NCBI RefSeq assembly: GCF_018070575.1 | Contig: NZ_JAGPXN010000002.1 | Location: 1 to 64,000, forward strand | DNA length: 64,000 nt | Direction: 5' to 3' | Source of the DNA: Micromonospora sp. C31 | GTDB taxonomy: Bacteria > Actinomycetota > Actinomycetes > Mycobacteriales > Micromonosporaceae | Shown here: positions 45,764 to 54,905 of the stretch, piece by piece | Layout of the letters: each line of letters starts with the position of its first letter | Numbering within the stretch: position 1 is the first letter of the stretch | Program-made: the position numbers and the translations under genes | Notes under the pieces: generated by a model | Told to the model about the DNA's origin: nothing | Seen by the model: only the letters and a program-made list of their open reading frames with translations | The model's database searches: none

Positions 45764-47113
45764 TCAGCCGAGGGTGACCGGGGCGGCGTCGTTGGCCGGA
45801 TCGTCGTCCGGACGCGGGTGGTTGTAGTACACCCGGACCTCGCCGGGAGTGCCCGTCGGCCCGTCGATCCGCAGGTCGAACGGAACCGTGAGGCTCTGCC
45901 CGGCCGGGAACACGCCCCCCTGCCAGCAGATCCAGGCCGTCGGAGCGCCGCCCTCCTCGTCCTGGGTCGACCCGCAGCCGGGCGGGGTTTCCAGCACGGT
46001 CACTCCGGCTGGTGGGGTGAAGATCAACGCACTGGTGCTGCCGCCGGAGACGGTGTTGTCCGGCACCCCCGGACCGTCGTTGCGGATCCCCACGGTCACC
46101 CGCACGGTGTCACCGACGGCACCGGTGACGGTGGCGCCCACGGCGACGACGTCGAACGCGCCGTGGATGTCGCGTAGATAGGTCCCGCCGCCGGCACCGC
46201 CGGCGGCGATCGGGTCCAGCGGCTCGCCGACCGGCCGCAGCCGGAGCGCGCGGTCGGCCTCCCGCCGGGTCAGCGACACGTTGCCGGGGAGCGGCCCGGC
46301 GGTGGCCAGCGGCTCCACGAACTGGCTGATGCGCTTGTCGCCGAGGGCGGCCGGACCGACCGTGGTGGTGAAGCCGTGTCGCAGCTCGTGCCGGATCCCC
46401 GGCGCGAAGGTGCCCCGCACGGTGCAGACCACCACCGTGGCGAGCACGGGATCGGTGCCGTACCGGCAGTTGCGATAGCTGGCGGGCCGCAGGCCCACCG
46501 GAAAGCGCAGGGTCACCCTGAGATCCACGGCCGGTTGGTCACCGGCGTTCACCACGGCCACCGGCACGTCGCGGACGTCACCGACCTGGACGCCCGAGAC
46601 GTACTCGTCGACGAGGTCGAGCAGGTCGGGACCGGACCGCACGCTGACGGTCGCCTGTTGGGCGTACGGCTCCAGCCCTTCGGCCCGCACCGTGTAGCCC
46701 AGTGTGCCGGTCGCGCCGTCGACGGCGCCGGGGGCGGCGCGGAACACCACCGGCACCGTGCCGTTGACGGTGCCGTACTCGTCCGGGGTCGCCCCCGGCG
46801 GCATCGGGCAGGTCACCGAGGTGCCCTCGGTGACGCACCAGTCGGGGAAGCTGGCGGTGGCGACGCCGGTGAGACCGGCCAGGTCGACGGTGACCCGGGG
46901 GGCGGTCGCGCCGGTGCTGCTCAGCTCCAGCGGCGCTGTCCGGCCGGGCGCGCCGGCCGCGCCGACGGTGACGTCGTTGAACCAGCCGCTGACCCAGCCG
47001 GGGTCGGTCGTCGCCGCCGCCGGACCCGCTGCCGTGCCGGTCGCCGCCGTGACCACGGCCAGCACGGTCAGGGCGCGCAGTGCCCTGCCACGCGTGATGC
47101 GCACAGTTGTCAT
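45764..47113 (-). CDS. Secreted DUF11-like surface protein
   Basis: The 449-residue protein has an N-terminal signal peptide (ALTVLAVVTAATGTAAGPAAA, cleavage near AAA-TT). Beta-rich repeats follow with the pattern of DUF11/CARDB modules: VGDVRDVPVAVVNAGDQPAVDLRVTL and VGDTVRVTVGIRNDGPGVPDN (cited in part). Cysteine pairs probably form disulphides. No LPXTG sorting signal is seen, so it is likely released or loosely attached. AAGGAGATCG precedes ATG 47113. It is probably an adhesion or wall-associated protein; this is inferred from fold only. Confidence 0.75.
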   Translation of the reverse strand: MTTVRITRGRALRALTVLAVVTAATGTAAGPAAATTDPGWVSGWFNDVTVGAAGAPGRTAPLELSSTGATAPRVTVDLAGLTGVATASFPDWCVTEGTSVTCPMPPGATPDEYGTVNGTVPVVFRAAPGAVDGATGTLGYTVRAEGLEPYAQQATVSVRSGPDLLDLVDEYVSGVQVGDVRDVPVAVVNAGDQPAVDLRVTLRFPVGLRPASYRNCRYGTDPVLATVVVCTVRGTFAPGIRHELRHGFTTTVGPAALGDKRISQFVEPLATAGPLPGNVSLTRREADRALRLRPVGEPLDPIAAGGAGGGTYLRDIHGAFDVVAVGATVTGAVGDTVRVTVGIRNDGPGVPDNTVSGGSTSALIFTPPAGVTVLETPPGCGSTQDEEGGAPTAWICWQGGVFPAGQSLTVPFDLRIDGPTGTPGEVRVYYNHPRPDDDPANDAAPVTLG

Positions 47114-47358
47114 CGATCTCCTTCGTGGGTGGGCCGGCCCGCAGCGCCGCGGCGGCGTCACCGCCGGTCCGATCGGCCGGCCTGATCCTAGTGATCACCG
47201 GCCGTCCGGTCCGGCCCGTCGAAGCGCCACCCCGGCGGCCGCACACCGCCGCCGGTCGACGCGGTCGGACTCGTTCCCGCGCCGCCGTACGGGCGGATCG
47301 CCGGTGTCACACCACCCGGCGTGGTCGCCGCCACCGTCGGTGCGGGAGACTGGCAGGC

Positions 47359-48819
47359 ATGGCGGCTCGTGGCTTCCCGTACACCGATCTCAAGGACTTC
47401 CTCGCGGCGCTGGAGCGCGCGGGCGAACTGCGGCGGGTGAGCGCCCCTGTCGATCCCACCCTGGAGATCAGCGAGATCGTCACCCGGACGGTCCGCGCGG
47501 GCGGCCCGGCGCTGCTCTTCGAGCGGCCGACGCGCGGCGAGATGCCGGTGGTGGTCAACCTCTTCGGCACCGAGAAGCGGATGGCGATGGCGCTCGGCGT
47601 CGAGTCGCTGGACGAGATCGGCGCGCGGCTCGGCGACATGCTCAAGCCGGAGCTGCCGATGGGACTCTCCGGCATGATGGACGGCCTCGGCAAGGTCATG
47701 CAGCTCAAGTCGATGCCGCCGAAGAAGGTCAGGACCGCCCCCTGCCAGCAGGTGGTCTACCGGGGCGACGACGTCGACCTGAACCGGCTGCCGGGGTTGC
47801 AGGTCTGGCCGGGCGACGGCGGGATCTTCCACAACTTCGGGCTGACCCACACGAAGCACCCGGAGACCGGCAAGCGCAACCTGGGGCTCTACCGGTTGCA
47901 GCAGCACTCGCAGAACAGCATCGGCATGCACTGGCAGATCCACAAGAACTCCACGGCGCACCACGCGGTCGCCGAGCGGCTCGGGCAGCGGCTGCCGGTG
48001 GCGATCGCCATCGGCGCCGACCCCGCGGTCGCCTACTCGGCCAGCGCGCCACTCCCCGCCGACATCGACGAATACCTCTTCGCCGGCTACCTGCGCGGTG
48101 AGCGGGTCGAGATGGTCGACTGCCTGACCGTCCCGTTGCAGGTCCCGGCGCACGCGCAGATCGTCCTGGAGGGCTACCTCGAGCCGGGCGAGCGGCTCCC
48201 GGAGGGCCCGTTCGGCGACCACACCGGCTTCTACACGCCGGTGGAGCCCTTCCCCGTGATGCACGTCGAGTGCATGACCATGCAGCGCGACCCGGTCTAC
48301 CACACGATCGTCACGTCCCAGCCGCCCCAGGAGGACCACGGCCTCGGCAAGGCCACCGAGCGGATCTTCGCGCCGCTGCTGCGCTTCCTGATTCCCGACA
48401 TCGTCGACTACGACCTGCCCGCCGCCGGGGTCTTCCACAACTGCGCGATCGTGTCGATCCGCAAGCGCTACCCGAAGCACGCGCAGAAGGTGATGAACGC
48501 CATCTGGGGCGCGCACATGATGTCGCTGACCAAGCTGATCGTGATCGTCGACGAGGACTGCGACGTGCACGACTACAACGAGGTCGCCTTCCGCGCCTTC
48601 GGCAACGTCGACTACGCCCGGGACCTGCTGCTCACCGAGGGCCCCGTGGACCACCTGGACCACGCCTCCTACCAGCAGTTCTGGGGCGGCAAGGCGGGCG
48701 TCGACGCGACCCGCAAGCTGCCCGAGGAGGGCTACACGCGGGGCTGGCCGGAGGAGATGCGGATGGCCCCCGAGGTCGTCTCCCTGGTCGACAAGCGCTG
48801 GAAGGAGTACGGCATCTGA
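47359..48819 (+). CDS. mqnL: UbiD-like decarboxylase of futalosine menaquinone pathway
   Basis: The 486-residue UbiD-family enzyme uses prenylated FMN to decarboxylate the prenylated 1,4-dihydroxy-6-naphthoate precursor. GNxxLYRLQQHSQNSIGMHW-type text (RNLGLYRLQQHSQNSIGMHW), EGPFGDHTGFYTP and TSQPPQEDHGLGKATERIF are the UbiD cofactor and active-site regions. It is coupled to the UbiA-type gene, a UbiX-type gene follows at 50989 and mqnE at 61144, a set diagnostic of futalosine-derived menaquinone rather than ubiquinone. The ATG has only a weak GGCAGGC upstream. Confidence 0.9.
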   Translation: MAARGFPYTDLKDFLAALERAGELRRVSAPVDPTLEISEIVTRTVRAGGPALLFERPTRGEMPVVVNLFGTEKRMAMALGVESLDEIGARLGDMLKPELPMGLSGMMDGLGKVMQLKSMPPKKVRTAPCQQVVYRGDDVDLNRLPGLQVWPGDGGIFHNFGLTHTKHPETGKRNLGLYRLQQHSQNSIGMHWQIHKNSTAHHAVAERLGQRLPVAIAIGADPAVAYSASAPLPADIDEYLFAGYLRGERVEMVDCLTVPLQVPAHAQIVLEGYLEPGERLPEGPFGDHTGFYTPVEPFPVMHVECMTMQRDPVYHTIVTSQPPQEDHGLGKATERIFAPLLRFLIPDIVDYDLPAAGVFHNCAIVSIRKRYPKHAQKVMNAIWGAHMMSLTKLIVIVDEDCDVHDYNEVAFRAFGNVDYARDLLLTEGPVDHLDHASYQQFWGGKAGVDATRKLPEEGYTRGWPEEMRMAPEVVSLVDKRWKEYGI

Positions 48820-49730
48820 TGGCCACCGCCGTCGAACCGGTGGCACGGCCGGGCCGGGTGAAGTCCTTCCTCAAGCTGGTGGCGATCGAGCACTCCGTGT
48901 TCGCGCTGCCGTTCGCGTACCTGTCGGCGCTCACCGCCATGCAGGTGCACGGGGGGCGGGTCCGGTGGCTGGACCTGCTACTGATCACCGTGGCGATGGT
49001 CGGCGCGCGGACGTTCGCGATGGCCGCGAACCGGATCCTGGACCGCCGGATCGACGCGCGGAATCCGCGTACCGCCGCGCGGGAACTGGTCACCGGGGCG
49101 GTCAGCGTGCGGACGGCCTGGACCGGCGCGGCGGTCGCGCTCGTGGTCTTCCTCGGTGCCGCCGCCCTGCTCAACCCGCTCTGCCTGATGCTCGCGCCGC
49201 TCGCCGTGGTGCCGCTGGTCGTCTACCCGTACGGCAAGCGGTTCACCAACTGGCCGCACGCCATCCTGGCCGTCGCCCAGGCCGTCGGGCCGGTCGGCGC
49301 CTGGCTGGGCGTCACCGGCACCCTCGACGGCTCCTGGCCGGCGTGGCTGCTCGGCGTGGCCGTCGGCCTCTGGATTGGCGGGTTCGACCTGATCTACGCC
49401 TGCCAGGACGCCGAGGTGGACCGGCGGATCGGCGTGCACAGCGTGCCGGCCCGCTACGGGCTGCCGTTCGCGCTGCACGCCTCCACCGTGGCGCACGTGG
49501 TGACGTTCGCGCTGTTCATCTGGTTCGGGGCGCTGGTCGGCTTCGGCTGGCTCTGGTGGATCGGGCTGGGGCTCACGGCGCTCGCCTTCGGCTACCAGCA
49601 CCTGGTGATCAGCCCGACCGACCTGAGCAAGGTCAACCGGGCCTTCTTCACCGCGAACGGCTTCGTCGGCATCGCCCTGTTCGTCTTCGCCCTGCTCGAT
49701 CTGGTGGTCCGCCTCAGCCTGCGCCCCTGA
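48819..49730 (+). CDS. mqnP: UbiA-like menaquinone prenyltransferase
   Basis: The 303-residue membrane prenyltransferase has about eight membrane helices and both metal-binding motifs: NRILDRRIDARNPRT (NxxxDxxxD) and DAEVDRRIGVHSVPARYG (DxxxD). It attaches the polyprenyl tail to dihydroxy-naphthoate in the futalosine pathway. Its ATG overlaps the mqnL stop (TGATG), so the two are co-translated. Confidence 0.92.
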   Translation: MATAVEPVARPGRVKSFLKLVAIEHSVFALPFAYLSALTAMQVHGGRVRWLDLLLITVAMVGARTFAMAANRILDRRIDARNPRTAARELVTGAVSVRTAWTGAAVALVVFLGAAALLNPLCLMLAPLAVVPLVVYPYGKRFTNWPHAILAVAQAVGPVGAWLGVTGTLDGSWPAWLLGVAVGLWIGGFDLIYACQDAEVDRRIGVHSVPARYGLPFALHASTVAHVVTFALFIWFGALVGFGWLWWIGLGLTALAFGYQHLVISPTDLSKVNRAFFTANGFVGIALFVFALLDLVVRLSLRP

Positions 49731-49790
49731 CCCTGGGCCGTTGCTCGCCCTGCGGGCGTCGGCTGTCGGCGGCTGCGTCCGGGCCAGCCC

Positions 49791-49844
49791 GTTAGGAAGG
49801 GCCCCTTCCTCTACCGGAGGCGTTAACAAGGTGCCCTTCCTTAC
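49791..49844. repeat. 54-bp palindromic repeat, copy C, at the terpene synthase 3' end
   Basis: This copy runs from GTTAGGAAGGGCCCC to GCCCTTCCTTAC, in the same orientation as copy A. Read on the minus strand it encodes the last 16 residues (KEGHLVNASGRGRGPS) and the TAA stop of the terpene synthase, and it lies 60 bases after the convergent mqnP stop. Confidence 0.92.
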
Positions 49845-50796
49845 CGCCGTAGCGGGTGCTCTCCAGGGTCCAGTCGACGGTGGCCCGCACGGCGTTCGCC
49901 ACCCCGTCGAGGTGGTCGGCCACCGCCCGGTCCAGCGCCGGGCCGAACGACGGCACCGCCGCGCGCAACTCGACGAAGCGCCGCATCGACGCCCGCCAGC
50001 GCTCGGCAGTCAGCGCGACCGCGGCCGCCACCGGCACCCGCTGCTCGGCCGCCGTCGCGAGCACCAGGTTGTGCCCGCCGGAGGTGGCCTCGTCGCGCTC
50101 CAGCGAGGCGAGGTCGTTGTACCAGGAGAGCAGGTCGTTGCCGGTGTCGCCGATCTCGCGCAGCAGCGGGTGGTGGTGGACCGGCTCGGGCAGCGGACGC
50201 CCGGTGACGAACTCCACCAGCGGATACGACACGTACGCGGCGGAGGTGACGCGCCGCAGCGCCACGTACTCGGTGACGCCGGGGTGGCGCCCGGCCGCCT
50301 TGTTCGCCGCCTCCCGGCACGTGCCGTCGAGGTGGTCGGCGACGGCCTCGGCGAAGCGCAGCCGCCAGCGGGCCGGCATCCGCCGGCGCGGCTCCCGCCA
50401 CCCGTGCACGAGCAGCCGCCGCAGCGGCCCGGTCAGGCCGGCGTGCCGGAGCCGGGGGCCGGCGTGCAGCAGGGTCAGCGCCCCGTCGCGCAGCGCCCGG
50501 ATCCGGTCGGTGCCGAGCCGGCCCGGTCCGTCGCACGCGTCGTCGACCAGGAAGAACCAGCTGAACAGAGCCGTCAACACCCGCAGATCGGTCTCGGTGG
50601 CCCGGGGGTAGAGCCGGCCGGCGTACCGGGCGACGTCGGCGTGCGCCAGCCCTCGCGCAGCCGCGTCGTCAGCCGCCAGGCCCAGGCTCGGCAGCAGGTC
50701 GCCGACCAGCCACTCCTGAACCCGGTCGGCGTACGGCGAGAGCCGGGGCGGGACGGGGCACTCGGACCGCAGCGCCCAGAGGACCTCGCCGGTCAT
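49792..50796 (-). CDS. Class I terpene synthase
   Basis: The 334-residue cyclase has both metal-binding motifs: the aspartate-rich FFLVDDACDGPG (Asp85, Asp86, Asp89) and the NSE-type NDLASLERDEA (about residues 225-235). Length is normal for bacterial mono/sesquiterpene synthases, but the product cannot be predicted. GGGAGGAATCG precedes ATG 50796. The final 16 residues and stop come from the 54-bp repeat, so the original C-terminus was different or ended soon after STRYGG. It interrupts the menaquinone genes on the opposite strand. Confidence 0.88.
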   Translation of the reverse strand: MTGEVLWALRSECPVPPRLSPYADRVQEWLVGDLLPSLGLAADDAAARGLAHADVARYAGRLYPRATETDLRVLTALFSWFFLVDDACDGPGRLGTDRIRALRDGALTLLHAGPRLRHAGLTGPLRRLLVHGWREPRRRMPARWRLRFAEAVADHLDGTCREAANKAAGRHPGVTEYVALRRVTSAAYVSYPLVEFVTGRPLPEPVHHHPLLREIGDTGNDLLSWYNDLASLERDEATSGGHNLVLATAAEQRVPVAAAVALTAERWRASMRRFVELRAAVPSFGPALDRAVADHLDGVANAVRATVDWTLESTRYGGKEGHLVNASGRGRGPS

Positions 50797-50988
50797 CACC
50801 GATTCCTCCCGGGTGCGACCCGCTTCACGTGCGAATCGCACCGGCAGCATGTCAGGCCGCCGGGATGGGCGCGCTCCCGGCCGACATCGTGCCCGCCGGG
50901 GGACAACCGACACCCGAGGGGGACATCACGGACGCTCCGGGCGGGGGTGGCCGGCGCCGGAAGGAGGCGACCAGGCAGGCTGGAGGGC

Positions 50989-51618
50989 ATGCGTGAACCA
51001 TGGGTGGTCGGAGTCTCCGGGGCGTCCGGCACGCCGTACGCGGCCGCCGTCGTACGGGCGCTGCTCGACGCGGGCGAGTCGGTGGACCTGATCGTCTCCC
51101 GGGCCGCCCGGCTGACCGTCCTCGACGAGACCGGTCGCCCGTTCCGCGACGGGCACTGGGCCGAGGACCTCGCCGCCTGGCTGGGCCGCGACCTGACCGG
51201 AGCCGACGTGCGGCACTGGCCCGCCGGCGACCTGGCCGCCGGCCCGAGCAGCGGCTCCTACCGGGTACGCGGGATGGCGGTGGTCCCGGCGAGCACGGCG
51301 GCCTGCGCCGGCATCGCGATCGGGCTCTCCAAGGACCTGTTGCAGCGGGCCGCCGAGGTCAACCTCAAGGAGCGCCGGCCGGTGGTGGTGGTGCCCCGGG
51401 AGACGCCGGTGACCCGCAGCCACCTGGAGCATCTGATCGCGCTGCACGACGCCGGGGCGGTGGTGCTGCCGGCCAGTCCCGGCTTCTACGGCGCCGGGGC
51501 GTCGGCCTCCGCCGGGCAGCTCGTCGACTTCGTGGCCGGCAAGGTGCTGGACGCCCTCGGCGTACCGCACACGCTGTTCCGTCGTTGGTCGGGTGAGCTG
51601 GGCGTGGCGCGGGAGTGA
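50989..51618 (+). CDS. mqnM: UbiX-like flavin prenyltransferase
   Basis: The 209-residue flavoprotein attaches a dimethylallyl group to FMN to make the cofactor needed by the UbiD-type enzyme encoded at 47359. VGVSGASGTPYAAAVVRALL binds FMN; PASTAACAGIAIGLSKDLLQRAAEV and RRPVVVVPRETP are the family motifs, cited in parts. A GGAGGG lies immediately before the ATG. A terpene synthase on the other strand separates it from mqnP. Confidence 0.93.
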   Translation: MREPWVVGVSGASGTPYAAAVVRALLDAGESVDLIVSRAARLTVLDETGRPFRDGHWAEDLAAWLGRDLTGADVRHWPAGDLAAGPSSGSYRVRGMAVVPASTAACAGIAIGLSKDLLQRAAEVNLKERRPVVVVPRETPVTRSHLEHLIALHDAGAVVLPASPGFYGAGASASAGQLVDFVAGKVLDALGVPHTLFRRWSGELGVARE

Positions 51619-51685
51619 CCCGGGCCCCGGCTCACCGGGACGCGGACCGGAGCCTGCGTCCGGCCCGCGCGATGATCCGCACCAT

Positions 51686-51952
51686 TCAGTACATGCCGGC
51701 GTTGGCCGGGCCGGGCCCGGTCGAGGCGGCCGGCCCCGCGTTGCGCGGCTTGGCGACGTCTTCCGCCTCGTCCAACATGCCCTCCCCCTCAAGCAGGGCC
51801 CGCACCTCGGATTCCCGAAACCGGCGATGCCCGCCTGGAGTCCGGATGCTGCCTATCCGGCCCGCCGCTGCCCATCGCGTCACAGTCTTCGGGTCAACCC
51901 GAAACAGCGCGGCAACTTCACCCGGTGTCAGCAGGCGATCTCCAGTGTCCAC
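51686..51952 (-). CDS. bldC: BldC-type MerR-like developmental regulator
   Basis: The 88-residue protein is a lone MerR-type winged helix: LLTPGEVAALFRVDPKTVTRW and RIGSIRTPGGHRRFRESEVRALL (in parts) nearly match Streptomyces BldC, which binds DNA cooperatively and delays development. GTG 51952 with GAGGAGG six bases upstream is far better than the ATG 30 codons earlier. The C-terminal tail is about 15 residues longer than in Streptomyces and is disordered. Confidence 0.92.
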   Translation of the reverse strand: MDTGDRLLTPGEVAALFRVDPKTVTRWAAAGRIGSIRTPGGHRRFRESEVRALLEGEGMLDEAEDVAKPRNAGPAASTGPGPANAGMY

Positions 51953-52220
51953 AGCCCCCTCCTCGCGTCGACGAAGCCCCCGGCTGAACACACTGCCCCC
52001 GGCCGGTGCGAGCCCAGAGCCGTCATGAGGGACGTATGGCAATTACAGCACCAGCGACCTGGCCTGTCCGCCAAACGCGAAAAACGCACTGAGTGGGAAG
52101 TTAGGAAATATTACCTGCGCACGGCCCCTTTGGCTGGGAGTTTGTGAGCGACTACACCCTGTCATGTCCAACGCGCGCCGGATGCCCGACGTTACGCCCG
52201 GACCGCTAGGGTCACAGTCC
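51953..52220. promoter_or_regulatory. Divergent promoter region of bldC and the Lrp regulator
   Basis: The 268-base gap holds an unusually AT-rich patch (AGGAAATATTACCT near 52105) and, at 52207-52212, TAGGGT placed eight bases before GTG 52221, a likely -10 for a leaderless lrp mRNA. BldC genes often have long leaders and AT-rich binding sites of their own. No gene is seen in the gap. Confidence 0.45.
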
Positions 52221-52679
52221 GTGGACGCCATCGACCTGAGCCTCGTGGAGCTGCTGCGCAGCAACGCCCGCCTGTCCTACGCCGAGCTGGCCCGGCAGGT
52301 CGGCCTGTCCGCGCCGGCCGTGCACGAGCGGGTCGGCAAGCTGGAGTCCAGCGGCGTGGTCCGGGCCTACCGGGCGGAGGTGGACCCCGAGGCGATCGGG
52401 TTCGCCGTCACCGCGCTCATCGGGATCGTCGAGGACTCCGGCGGCGACACCGACGACGTGCTGGAGGCGTTCCGGGAGATGCCCGAGATCGAATCCTGCT
52501 ACTTCATGGCCGGCGTCGAGTCGTTCATGCTCAAGGCCCGGGTCGGCACCATCGCCGAGCTGGAGCGGCTCATCGTGCGGCTGAACCGGACCCCCGGCGT
52601 CGCCTCCACCCGCACCGGCATCGCCCTCTCCACGAAGTGGGAGAACCGGCCGCAGGCCCCGGTACCTCCCGTCGCCTGA
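52221..52679 (+). CDS. Lrp/AsnC-family transcriptional regulator
   Basis: The 152-residue regulator has an N-terminal helix-turn-helix (LRSNARLSYAELARQVGLSAPAVHERVGKLE, cited as YAELARQVGLSAPAVHERV) and a C-terminal RAM effector domain (ALIGIVEDSGG, CYFMAGVESFMLKARV). GTG 52221 is chosen because TAGGGT lies eight bases upstream (leaderless); ATG 52164 would add 19 residues without conserved features. The effector is probably an amino acid. Confidence 0.87.
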   Translation: MDAIDLSLVELLRSNARLSYAELARQVGLSAPAVHERVGKLESSGVVRAYRAEVDPEAIGFAVTALIGIVEDSGGDTDDVLEAFREMPEIESCYFMAGVESFMLKARVGTIAELERLIVRLNRTPGVASTRTGIALSTKWENRPQAPVPPVA

Positions 52680-52783
52680 CCCGCCGCCCCGGCACCCGCC
52701 CGCCGCGTAGCCGTGCCAGCCGCCGCGAAGCCGTGCCCGGCCGGCTCTGGCGCCCGGTCGCCGGGCGGCGATAGCGTTCGCCG

Positions 52784-53611
52784 ATGACGAAGCCAGCCCC
52801 GGGAACGGCGGTGGTCACCGGCGCGGCCGGCGGTCTCGGCCGCGCCATCGCCACCGCGCTGCACGCCGACGGCTGGCCGGTGCTCCTCACCGACCACGAC
52901 GCCCGGGCGGTGGCCGGCGTCGCCGCGCCACTGGGCGGCTGGTCCCGCCCGCTGGACGTACGCGACTCCGACGCCTGCGCCGCCGTCGCCGCCGAGGCCG
53001 CCGGCCGGGGCGGGCTCGGCCTCTGGGTGAACAACGCCGGGATCCTCGTCACCGGCCCCTCGTGGGAGCACGACGCGGCCACCCGCCGACTGGTGGTCGA
53101 GGTCAACGCCCTCGGCGCGATGAACGGCACCCTCGCCGCGCTGGCCGTGATGCGGGAGCAGGGGCACGGGCACGTGGTCAACGTCGTGTCGCTGGCCGGC
53201 CTGGTGGCCGCGCCCGGCGAGACCGTCTACGCGGCCAGCAAGCACGCCCTGGTCGCGTTCAGCATCGGCACCCTCGCCGACCTGCGGCTGGCCGGGCACC
53301 GGGGCGTACACGTGTCGTGCCTGTGCCCGGACGGGATCTGGACGCCGATGCTGCACGACAGGCTCGACGACCCGGGCGCCGCGGCGTCCTTCACCGGGAC
53401 GCTGCTGACCCCCGAGCGGGTGGCCCGGCGGGCCGCGCGGCTGGCCCGGCGGCCCCGCCCGGTGGTCAGTGTCCCCCGCTGGCGCGGCGCGCAGGTCCGG
53501 CTCCTCGACGCGCTGCCCGGCGCCGCCGTGCGGCTCGCCCCGCTGATCCTCGCGGCCGGCCGGGCCGGTCAGCGCCGCCAGCGCCGCCGAACCGGAGCCG
53601 AGCCGTGGTGA
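52784..53611 (+). CDS. Short-chain dehydrogenase/reductase
   Basis: The 275-residue classical SDR has the cofactor motif TGAAGGLGRA, structural NNAG, and catalytic serine and YAASK. The C-terminal part carries an arginine-rich, poorly conserved extension. It lies 22 bases before the cysteine desulfhydrase gene and may be co-transcribed with it. The substrate is unknown. Confidence 0.88.
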   Translation: MTKPAPGTAVVTGAAGGLGRAIATALHADGWPVLLTDHDARAVAGVAAPLGGWSRPLDVRDSDACAAVAAEAAGRGGLGLWVNNAGILVTGPSWEHDAATRRLVVEVNALGAMNGTLAALAVMREQGHGHVVNVVSLAGLVAAPGETVYAASKHALVAFSIGTLADLRLAGHRGVHVSCLCPDGIWTPMLHDRLDDPGAAASFTGTLLTPERVARRAARLARRPRPVVSVPRWRGAQVRLLDALPGAAVRLAPLILAAGRAGQRRQRRRTGAEPW

Positions 53612-53633
53612 AGCGGCTTGCTAGGTTTCGAAC

Positions 53634-54725
53634 GTGACTCATCTCGACCGGTGCGACGAGGCCAGCCGGCGCTGGGTGACCGAGGCGATCGCCGCCGTCG
53701 AGGCGGACGCCAACCGCTCCGCCGACACCCACCTGCTGCCCTTCCCCCTGCCCCGGTCGTGGGGGATCGACCTCTACCTCAAGGACGAGTCGGTGCACCC
53801 GACCGGCTCGCTGAAGCACCGCCTGGCCCGCTCGCTCTTCCTCTACGGGCTGTGCAACGGCTGGATCGGCCCGGAGACCACGATCGTGGAGGCGTCGTCC
53901 GGCTCCACGGCGGTCTCCGAGGCCTACTTCGCGCGGATGCTGGGGCTGCCGTTCATCGCGGTGATGCCCGCCTCCACCTCGCCGGAGAAGATCGCCCAGA
54001 TCGAGTTCCAGGGCGGTCGCTGCCACCTCGTCGACGATCCGGCCAAGGTGGTCGTCGAGGCCCGCTGGCTGGCGGAGGACTCCGCCGGGCACTTCATGGA
54101 CCAGTTCACCTACGCCGAGCGGGCCACCGACTGGCGGGGCAACAACAACATCGCCGAGTCGATCTACGCGCAGCTCGCCCTGGAGCGGCACCCGGTGCCG
54201 GCGTGGGTCGTGGTGGGCGCGGGCACCGGCGGCACCAGCGCCACCATCGGCCGGTACGCCCGCTACCAGCGGCTGCCCACCAAGCTGTGCGTGGTCGACC
54301 CGGAGAACTCCGCGTTCTATCCCGCCTGGCAGGCCGCCGACTGGTCGGTGCGCACCGGGCGGGGCTCGCGCATCGAGGGGATCGGCCGGCCGAGCGTGGA
54401 GGCGTCGTTCCTGCCGTCGGTGGTGGACCGCATGGTCCAGGTGCCCGACGCCGCCTCGCTGGCCGCCATGCGCGCCGGCTCGGCCGTGCTCGGCCGCCGG
54501 GTGGGCGGCTCGACCGGCACGAACCTGTGGGGCGCCTTCGGGCTGATCGCGGAGATGCTCGCCGAGGGCCGCACCGGCTCGGTGGTCACCCTCATCTGCG
54601 ACGCCGGCGACCGCTACGCCGACACCTACTACGCCGACGACTGGCTGGCCGCACAGGGGCTCGACCCGACTCCGCACCTGGCGACGGTCGAGCGGTTCCT
54701 CACCACCGGCGCCTGGCCGGCCTGA
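53634..54725 (+). CDS. cds1: Cds1-type L-cysteine desulfhydrase (PLP-dependent)
   Basis: The 363-residue fold-type II PLP protein resembles mycobacterial Cds1 (Rv3684), which releases sulphide from cysteine. [14 protein letters not shown] has the PLP lysine (Lys61), [15 protein letters not shown] the substrate loop and [16 protein letters not shown] the phosphate loop. The C-terminal [14 protein letters not shown] is typical of this branch and absent from ordinary cysteine synthases. GTG 53634 starts the gene. Confidence 0.85.
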   Translation: MTHLDRCDEASRRWVTEAIAAVEADANRSADTHLLPFPLPRSWGIDLYLKDESVHPTGSLKHRLARSLFLYGLCNGWIGPETTIVEASSGSTAVSEAYFARMLGLPFIAVMPASTSPEKIAQIEFQGGRCHLVDDPAKVVVEARWLAEDSAGHFMDQFTYAERATDWRGNNNIAESIYAQLALERHPVPAWVVVGAGTGGTSATIGRYARYQRLPTKLCVVDPENSAFYPAWQAADWSVRTGRGSRIEGIGRPSVEASFLPSVVDRMVQVPDAASLAAMRAGSAVLGRRVGGSTGTNLWGAFGLIAEMLAEGRTGSVVTLICDAGDRYADTYYADDWLAAQGLDPTPHLATVERFLTTGAWPA

Positions 54726-54814
54726 GCCGCCTGCCGGTCCGAGCCGTCGCGCCCGGGCCCTCGGGCGGTCCGAGTCGCGGACCAACCTGAGCCGTCGGGC
54801 CGGTCGATGCCGTC

Positions 54815-54879
54815 GCCGGTCTGGGCCGGTCTGGGCGTGGGACCGGTCTGGGCCGGTCTGGGCCGTCGGGCCGGTCTGG
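54815..54879. repeat. 10-bp GC-rich direct repeats
   Basis: GCCGGTCTGG occurs at 54815, 54825, 54852 and 54870, with a one-base variant at 54842, in the gap between two convergent genes. No hairpin or coding sense is apparent; it looks like slippage-prone spacer DNA. Confidence 0.8.
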
Positions 54880-54905
54880 GGCGCCGGCAGGCGCTCGTCG
54901 CCCGG

